44,261 nt of DNA from a virus, in IMG/VR virus record IMGVR_UViG_3300033553_000042, positions 1 through 44,261 of that record; one strand, given 5' to 3'. Below the pieces are notes generated by a model that was given only the letters and a program-made list of their open reading frames with translations, was not told the origin of the DNA and made no database searches. The translations under genes and the position numbers were made by a program. Within the stretch, counting starts at the first letter, position 1, and every line of letters begins with the position of its first letter. This document shows positions 39,111 through 44,261 of this stretch, piece after piece.

Positions 39111-39848
39111 TTATGTCTTAGACAATCCAAGACGTTCTAGAGTACGTTTTTGACTATCCTTAAATGCATTGCTTAACTCCTTATCTGAAGTAATGTCCAT
39201 TACACTTATGGGTTTTTTCTCAGGATGGCCCTGAAAATGAGAGCTATCCACACCACCATTCGTTGAAACGATGTCAGGATTACCCACTTTTTTCATGTCC
39301 ACCCCGAGAACTGTCAAAGCAGCGTTCGGGTTTGTTGCAATCATGCTGTTTATCTCGTTACGAGTAAAACCAAGGTCTTTGGCTTTCCCGTAAAGTTTAT
39401 CACTTGCATCTTTGCCGAATCGGTCCTTAAAGGCTTTTGCCACCATATTGATGTTATTAGCTTTAGATTCCGAAGCTTTCGTGTCATCAAGGTATTCCTT
39501 GACTATACTTAGTACCTCTTCAGGTTTAATCGCAGAGACATTATCGTCCTTCCCGCTACCTTTGGGTTGGTTTTTGACAGCAGCTAGTAGTTCATCTAAT
39601 TTTTCAGAAGGGTCCCCTTTAGCTTTCCATGCTACATTATCCGCTTCAAGCGTCTTAATGTGTTCTTGTGCATGTTGTAAAGCTATGAGGGCTTCCTTAT
39701 CGGATTTGTACTTAGGCGTACCATCGGCGTTAACGATTTTAGCTAACAACTGGTCGGTTGTAATTTCATCGTCTTTAGTAACAGGTGTATTGGTGATATC
39801 ATCTGTTTCTGTGTTATCTTCTTTATCAAAAATGTCTTTGTCAGGCAT
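39111..39848 (-). CDS. Head scaffolding protein
   Basis: 245 residues, acidic and helical (DKEDNTETDDITNTPVTKDD start, then IALQHAQEHIKTLEADNVAW) with a C-terminal helix (KDSQKRTLERLGLSKT) that would touch the capsid. It lies between portal and capsid genes, the standard place of gp9-like scaffolds. Confidence 0.82.
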   Translation of the reverse strand: MPDKDIFDKEDNTETDDITNTPVTKDDEITTDQLLAKIVNADGTPKYKSDKEALIALQHAQEHIKTLEADNVAWKAKGDPSEKLDELLAAVKNQPKGSGKDDNVSAIKPEEVLSIVKEYLDDTKASESKANNINMVAKAFKDRFGKDASDKLYGKAKDLGFTRNEINSMIATNPNAALTVLGVDMKKVGNPDIVSTNGGVDSSHFQGHPEKKPISVMDITSDKELSNAFKDSQKRTLERLGLSKT

Positions 39849-39852
39849 TGTA

Positions 39853-40119
39853 TTATCCGTTAGTAAATTTTAAGAGGTGTCGAATTCTATCGACTGTTCG
39901 TTCAACAGCATTAGCATCAGCTTGAAACTCTGACCATGCTGGCATTTCATAAGAGTCCTTTTTATTGCGAGATTTTTTATTCTCAAGAAGCATCTCTTCT
40001 AAAATTTCATCTAGGATTGAAAAGAGGTCCTTGTTTTCAAGGATACGTTTCTCAATTTCTCTAGCTTTTGTTTTTTCAAATTTGCTGGTCCAAGTCAGAC
40101 TCAGTTGGGGTTGCTGCAT
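39853..40119 (-). CDS. Small helical protein between portal and scaffold (88 aa)
   Basis: ATG 40119 has AAGGAG six to seven bases upstream and overlaps the portal end by 44 bases; a longer frame from 40152 lacks such a site. Charged helices (SKFEKTKAREIEKRILENKD, LDEILEEMLLENKKS). Perhaps assembly factor; not recognised. Confidence 0.65.
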   Translation of the reverse strand: MQQPQLSLTWTSKFEKTKAREIEKRILENKDLFSILDEILEEMLLENKKSRNKKDSYEMPAWSEFQADANAVERTVDRIRHLLKFTNG

Positions 40120-41842
40120 CGTTAGCTCCTTCTTCTTGCATGACATTACCAAGTTCCTGCATTTCCTGCTGCTCTATTAGAGCAATATTTGGTCGTACCA
40201 GTTTATAGCGGCTTAGCTGGAGACTATCCTCAATGAGTTTAGCCATCTGCTTACCAGAGACATGAGGGGCAATCATCTGGCCTAATGGTCCATTGATAAT
40301 TCCACCTAAGTTCTGTAAGAGTTGAGCTTGCTGACCGAAGTGACGAGCTCCAATAGGACGAATCGTACCTGTAGCCATTAAGTCCTGAGTTGAGACAGAT
40401 AAGAAATTCTGAACAGAGAGTTGGTCGTCGAAAGACCGAACTACTTCAGAAATATCCTGTTCAGCTATCGCGGTAGCCAACATACTGTTAAGCTCAGGTT
40501 CTAACAGGTTCATCTCAAAGTTATCAATCTTCTCTTGGAAGATACGGCCTGCTGCATTATCCAGCGTTTGAACCTCGAAGGCTGTCTTCTCACCGGGGGT
40601 CCGTATACCCATAGCCTGTTTAGGAGCACCTGCGAATTCCTCCATACGAGACTCAAGGAGCTGTATCTCGGAATTAGCGGCAGAAACGCCTGAGAGATTA
40701 AAACCTAATTCTTCAACAGCCCCCTCTTCTGAGATTCTTATCTGGGCGTTCGGAGCCCAAGTAAACGGATCCACATCTCCTTTAATGATTAAAGGTGGGT
40801 GTACCATCAAATCTAAAGCATCTGCTTTCAGATTCTCAAGATGATCCATCCGATACTGCATACCTACTAGATTTGCTAGCGGACCCATTGCATATAGGTT
40901 ACCGGGTCTCTTTCTCCAACCAACAGCATTAATTCTTCGTTTACCAAGAGGATGTGGAATCTTCTGTTTTACTACGGTGATGCTCCTATCAATCACAACA
41001 ATCTGCATATCTTCTTCAAGCGTCTGATTGGTACTGTCCCAGATATCACCTTCGTATGTGAGAACCTCTACATACTGACTTCCGTAATACTCTCGTAAAT
41101 CACCAAACCCATCCACTTCAAATCTGACAGCTCGTTTCCAGTCTGATACAGAGTAATTAGAAGAGCTTCTTCTCATCATCTTTGACTTATTAAAAGCCGC
41201 TGTCCAGTCAGTATCTGTCTTAGCCAACTTAGCTACTTCACCCACGCCTAAGATCTTACGGATAATCTTAGGAGCCATATAGAATTCAGGGGCTACAGGG
41301 TTGAATACAATGTCCTTGTGGTCAATACGAGAGACTTTGGGGCCTGTATACCCTTCTATCTCTAAACCTGTCTTAGAATCGTATGTAAGCTCTCTCACAT
41401 AGCTATTCGTACTGAAGGCCATACCTGTGTCTATATAATCGTACAGTAAGGCAGACTCCGTATCCCTAAGGTTAGATTGCTTTGCCTTGGTCTTTATATA
41501 AGACTCAATTGCATTCTTCTTACCTAGAGTCTCATCTGCGAGGGTATCCCCTTCCCATCTTACCCAATTGTCATTAGGAAAGAGAGCGCTAATGTAGTTA
41601 GCGTGGAGGTTATCCCGTATCTGACACAGCTTTGGAATAGTTGTCTTATTTTTCCAACCAAGCTGGTCGGTGGATGTTGTTGTTGTATCCGTAGCGAATA
41701 TATAGTTTTGAGCCTCTAGAATCTCATTTAACCAAGGCTCACGCTTTTGGTTCCACAAATCCCATAAGCCGCCTATCTCTTTAGCTGCATCATCTGCATT
41801 ATCGGAGTATAGGTTTTTTAGTTCCTGAACCTTACCAGCCAT
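40076..41842 (-). CDS. Portal (head-tail connector) protein
   Basis: 588 residues. LWDLWNQKREPWLNEILEAQ, IPKLCQIRDNLHANYISALF and FPNDNWVRWEGD start, and the LESRMEEFAGAPKQAMGIRT segment is common in podovirus portals, followed by EKTAFEVQTLDNAAGRIFQE. It lies between terminase and scaffold as expected. Twelve copies would form the DNA entry ring. The Asp/Glu-rich C-terminus overlaps the small gene. Confidence 0.88.
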   Translation of the reverse strand: MAGKVQELKNLYSDNADDAAKEIGGLWDLWNQKREPWLNEILEAQNYIFATDTTTTSTDQLGWKNKTTIPKLCQIRDNLHANYISALFPNDNWVRWEGDTLADETLGKKNAIESYIKTKAKQSNLRDTESALLYDYIDTGMAFSTNSYVRELTYDSKTGLEIEGYTGPKVSRIDHKDIVFNPVAPEFYMAPKIIRKILGVGEVAKLAKTDTDWTAAFNKSKMMRRSSSNYSVSDWKRAVRFEVDGFGDLREYYGSQYVEVLTYEGDIWDSTNQTLEEDMQIVVIDRSITVVKQKIPHPLGKRRINAVGWRKRPGNLYAMGPLANLVGMQYRMDHLENLKADALDLMVHPPLIIKGDVDPFTWAPNAQIRISEEGAVEELGFNLSGVSAANSEIQLLESRMEEFAGAPKQAMGIRTPGEKTAFEVQTLDNAAGRIFQEKIDNFEMNLLEPELNSMLATAIAEQDISEVVRSFDDQLSVQNFLSVSTQDLMATGTIRPIGARHFGQQAQLLQNLGGIINGPLGQMIAPHVSGKQMAKLIEDSLQLSRYKLVRPNIALIEQQEMQELGNVMQEEGANDAATPTESDLDQQI

Positions 41843-41845
41843 CGA

Positions 41846-43450
41846 TTAACTTCCTCTGAAAGAACATCCGCCAAATCTCTTATTGAATTGGACAATGTTC
41901 GTTTGTTTATCTTCGTATCCAGCAAATCTCCTAGGAGGTTTTGCTATCTCTATTACAGATGCAAGGGCATCCTTCAAGTCATCATGTTTAGGTCTTGCTA
42001 AAAGGACTTCTTCCTCAAGAGCGGGAGTCCAGCCCCCTTTCTTATGCCAGATAGTCTGAGACTCGTATCTGTGCTCTAAAACAGCTTTAATACGTTCTTC
42101 CTTACTACCCTCATGCCTTGAAGGTCTATGGTCCTTAACAGGAAGTGTCATTCCTTCTTTTCTGATTAAGTCTTTTATATCCTCGACGATAATCACCTGA
42201 GCAGCTGACACTTCAGCTCGCAATACCCTGAAAGACCATTTAGCATGGGCCTCTACGATGTTTTCGAAGTACACCGCTATCTTGTCCGTTTTGAATCTGT
42301 AAATATCTAATACGTAAATATAACCTTCCGCATCCATGCCGATAACAACAATTGCGGTATAGTCTGATTTACGTCCCTTAGAGTAGGCGAAGTCAATAGA
42401 AGCATAGAGGTTAAGCGGTCTCTTTCGGACACACCAATGACCGTCTAGATACTCTACATCCTTCTCCTCAAAGTATTGAAACACACTTCGATTTACTCGA
42501 TTACTTCCTACTTCGTTAGGATTGTTGTAATATTGGGCGTAGAACTGAGTCTTATCCTCATACTCCGCGTAAATTCTAGCAAGGACGTTACGATTAAATC
42601 CATATGCCTTCCCATCATCTCGGATGGCTCTAGCCCATAAAAAGATATTATCTTCCTCAACCTTTCTCTCAATCACTTTCCATACTGGAAGTGTGTCTAA
42701 GAGTTCTTGGGTTGTCTCGTCGTATACATCGTATTCCTGAGCAATCCATGTATCGTAGATATCCGAAGGATGATAACGTGTCCCACAGGCCATTGTAAAG
42801 CCTCCGGGGTTTCGAATAGAGGTAAACTGAGAGCTCTTTTTCCTAACAAGGTCTCGTCCATCCTCTGTATATGCATTTTCCGGAACCATAAGGTCGTCCG
42901 GGATAACAATATCAGCGTGCCAGCCAGTTGTATTCGTGGTTAGCCCCGCTGTTGCTACGGTTGGGTCACGAGCCGCTTCATTTAAAACCTTCTCATGGTC
43001 CAATCTAATTTTCTTAGTATTCCAAAGCGCCCTTTTACCAACTGCTGGGTTTATATACTCTGGGAATAACTTCTGATATCGGGAGCATTCAAATATCGCT
43101 TTAATCGCAAAGAGCTGAGTCTCTGCTAGATCCGCAGTAGCGGAGAGATAGAGGATAGTGACTTCCGGGTGATTTGTGATAATCCACGAAGCCCATGTGG
43201 CAACCATATGACTCTTTAGATGAGCCCGTGGTAAGAGTATTAGTTTGTTGGTTGTCTGAGTAATCCCTGCGCCAAATAAGGAGTAATCCATCATCTCCTT
43301 GAAGATTTCCATATGGATGTCACCATACATATAGCCCGGATTCATCGTAGTAGCGTAAACACGTAAATCCTTCAGACAATTTTTACGAAGAAGCCTTATT
43401 TCCTTCGGCATATTTGCTAACTGATATTTGGCGTTCTCTCTCCAATCCAT
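41846..43450 (-). CDS. Terminase large subunit
   Basis: 534 residues. The ATPase part has a P-loop-like LPRAHLKSHMV and an acidic Walker B (DIVIPDDLM). The nuclease domain has LYASIDFAYSKGRKSDYTAI (metal Asp), YIYVLDIYRFK and KHDDLKDALAS, the RNase H-fold acidic residues. It pumps DNA into the head and cuts the concatemer. It starts one base after the small terminase gene stops. Confidence 0.93.
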   Translation of the reverse strand: MDWRENAKYQLANMPKEIRLLRKNCLKDLRVYATTMNPGYMYGDIHMEIFKEMMDYSLFGAGITQTTNKLILLPRAHLKSHMVATWASWIITNHPEVTILYLSATADLAETQLFAIKAIFECSRYQKLFPEYINPAVGKRALWNTKKIRLDHEKVLNEAARDPTVATAGLTTNTTGWHADIVIPDDLMVPENAYTEDGRDLVRKKSSQFTSIRNPGGFTMACGTRYHPSDIYDTWIAQEYDVYDETTQELLDTLPVWKVIERKVEEDNIFLWARAIRDDGKAYGFNRNVLARIYAEYEDKTQFYAQYYNNPNEVGSNRVNRSVFQYFEEKDVEYLDGHWCVRKRPLNLYASIDFAYSKGRKSDYTAIVVIGMDAEGYIYVLDIYRFKTDKIAVYFENIVEAHAKWSFRVLRAEVSAAQVIIVEDIKDLIRKEGMTLPVKDHRPSRHEGSKEERIKAVLEHRYESQTIWHKKGGWTPALEEEVLLARPKHDDLKDALASVIEIAKPPRRFAGYEDKQTNIVQFNKRFGGCSFRGS

Positions 43451-43451
43451 T

Positions 43452-43892
43452 TTACTTCACCAATGATGGTTTAAATTCGTCGTAGATACTTGCCTGTATT
43501 CTACTCTCCCTCTTAATATGCTCCTTTGTAGGGCGACCTGTTGTTTTTTCTTTCCAACCCCCATCTGCTAGGAATTTAGCCGCTTGGTAACCCTTATCCC
43601 CTTTAGAAAGTTGGTATATAGAGTTTAAACCCTCAGCCCGGAGTTTAACTTCCAACTCCTCTTCCCACTTAGCGATGTGGGGACCCGTAGAGGGAGACTC
43701 CTTCAGCGCAACCCAGTGTGTATAACCACCCAGATGAGCTGTAGAAAATAGGTAACCTGTCGGGTCATTTAAGCCTATAAAGAGCTGTCGTGCTTCCTCT
43801 AAAGTGAACAGTATGTACGTATCCTTTTGGGCAATCTCCCTGAATAAACCAGAGATTATCCACCTTTGCATAGAATCTTTGAATTTATTCAT
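43452..43892 (-). CDS. Likely terminase small subunit
   Basis: 146 residues directly before the large terminase. The C-terminal part AAKFLADGGWKEKTTGRPTK with KEHIKRESRI is typical of podovirus small terminases or their accompanying protein. A central region (TGYLFSTAHLGGYTHWVALK) has no clear helix-turn-helix. Function assigned mostly by place. Confidence 0.65.
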   Translation of the reverse strand: MNKFKDSMQRWIISGLFREIAQKDTYILFTLEEARQLFIGLNDPTGYLFSTAHLGGYTHWVALKESPSTGPHIAKWEEELEVKLRAEGLNSIYQLSKGDKGYQAAKFLADGGWKEKTTGRPTKEHIKRESRIQASIYDEFKPSLVK

Positions 43893-43940
43893 AAATATCC
43901 CTAGTCCCCGTGGCTACGCGCCTTAGTTCGAGTGTTTTCA

Positions 43941-44261
43941 TTATGTCACCTGGTTAGTCGTAGACCATGTTCCTGTTGTGCTTGCAGTTCCAGCCGCGAC
44001 ACACACCCAACTCTTAAAGCCAGGTGATGCAGGCGCTTCTGCATCTATAGTGAACCCTACAGGCCAAGCTCCATTATAAGTTGCGCCCCCAAGTTGCGGG
44101 TTGGTATTGTGCCTCCATATAAGCGTTTCCTGATTAGGATTAAAGTAACCTTTCGCCATTGCTGAAACTGTTGCCTCTGACCAATCTACATCATCATCAT
44201 GCATTACTTGCAACTTACAGACTTTTAATACAGGAGCAAGCCCTTCATTATTTGGGTTTGC
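43941..44261 (-). CDS. 3' part of junction-spanning late protein
   Basis: The frame is open from the window edge and joins in phase with the minus-strand frame leaving position 1. Reading across gives AVGSA followed by ANPNNEGLAPVLKVCKLQVM. The body ends with SWVCVAAGTAS and a Thr-rich tail. YTCFAAVGSA before the junction and SWVCVAAGTAS near the end look like two copies of a short beta-rich motif, which suggests a small structural or fibre-tip protein. A TTG at 44213 could be taken as a start, but the continuous frame upstream makes that unlikely. The stop overlaps a short ATG frame leading to the terminase gene. The family is not recognised. Confidence 0.6.
   Translation of the reverse strand, partial: ANPNNEGLAPVLKVCKLQVMHDDDVDWSEATVSAMAKGYFNPNQETLIWRHNTNPQLGGATYNGAWPVGFTIDAEAPASPGFKSWVCVAAGTASTTGTWSTTNQVT

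Noticed and set aside
43885-43941. 18-codon ATG frame (MKTLELRRVATGTRDIYE) between the junction gene and the small terminase gene
   Set aside because: Very short, overlaps both neighbours, and its sequence mainly supplies the ribosome site of the terminase gene. No independent support.
44121-44213. TTG 44213 as a gene start for a 90-residue protein
   Set aside because: The frame is open upstream to the window end and continues in phase from position 1, so the TTG is internal.
1-44261. CRISPR arrays, insertion sequences, integrase or att sites, tRNA genes
   Set aside because: I looked for repeat-spacer patterns, transposase or integrase motifs and tRNA features on both strands and saw none. 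A tool search could still find a diverged tRNA.

Overview
The window reads as a complete, circularly assembled genome of a lytic podovirus-type tailed phage. The evidence is a T7-like set of structural genes: portal, scaffold, capsid, two tubular tail proteins, internal virion proteins and a tail fibre. There is also a phage replication set: primase-helicase, family A DNA polymerase, ssDNA-binding protein, 5'-3' exonuclease and class I ribonucleotide reductase. I see no integrase, repressor, tRNA, CRISPR array, insertion sequence or single-subunit RNA polymerase. RNR plus T7-like replication and head genes without a phage RNA polymerase resembles marine podoviruses of the Zobellviridae type. 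That placement and a gammaproteobacterial host are inference only. An open frame runs off position 1 on the minus strand and continues in frame from position 44261, so the window ends are an arbitrary cut in a circular or permuted map.

Layout: about 750 bases (1442-2193) separate two divergent transcription units. Rightward (2194-25082) come an early gene ended by a hairpin terminator, many small accessory genes with two structured RNA segments, a ubiquitin-like conjugation cassette (6424-9718), and the replication and nucleotide block. That block holds the primase-helicase, two metallophosphatases, a sigma-factor-like protein, DNA polymerase, SSB, 5' exonuclease, HNH nuclease, a DnaQ/RNase H-type exonuclease and RNR alpha and beta. 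Leftward, starting at 1441 and crossing the junction, come the tail fibre, the junction-spanning gene, terminase, portal, scaffold, capsid, tail tubes, an acetyltransferase, internal virion proteins, a small membrane-protein (lysis-like) pair and three very basic small proteins. The two units converge on a strong two-way terminator at 25105-25155.

The most notable content is the cassette at 6424-9718. It encodes a MoaD/ThiS-type beta-grasp ubiquitin-like protein, an E1-like adenylating enzyme, a small cysteine-free protein, a JAB/JAMM metalloprotease with every catalytic residue in place, and a 410-residue protein with an E2-type His-Pro-His ... Cys signature. The last four genes overlap or abut, so they are probably translated together. 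This looks like a whole ubiquitin-like attach-and-release pathway carried by a phage.

Second-tier items are a bipartite repeat with a constant 16-base spacer at three intergenic sites, in a genome that also encodes a sigma-like factor; an in-frame stop in an otherwise intact small gene; a reading-frame break in the junction gene; and a Fur-box-like palindrome in the early control region. Functions rest on motifs read by eye; no database search was run.
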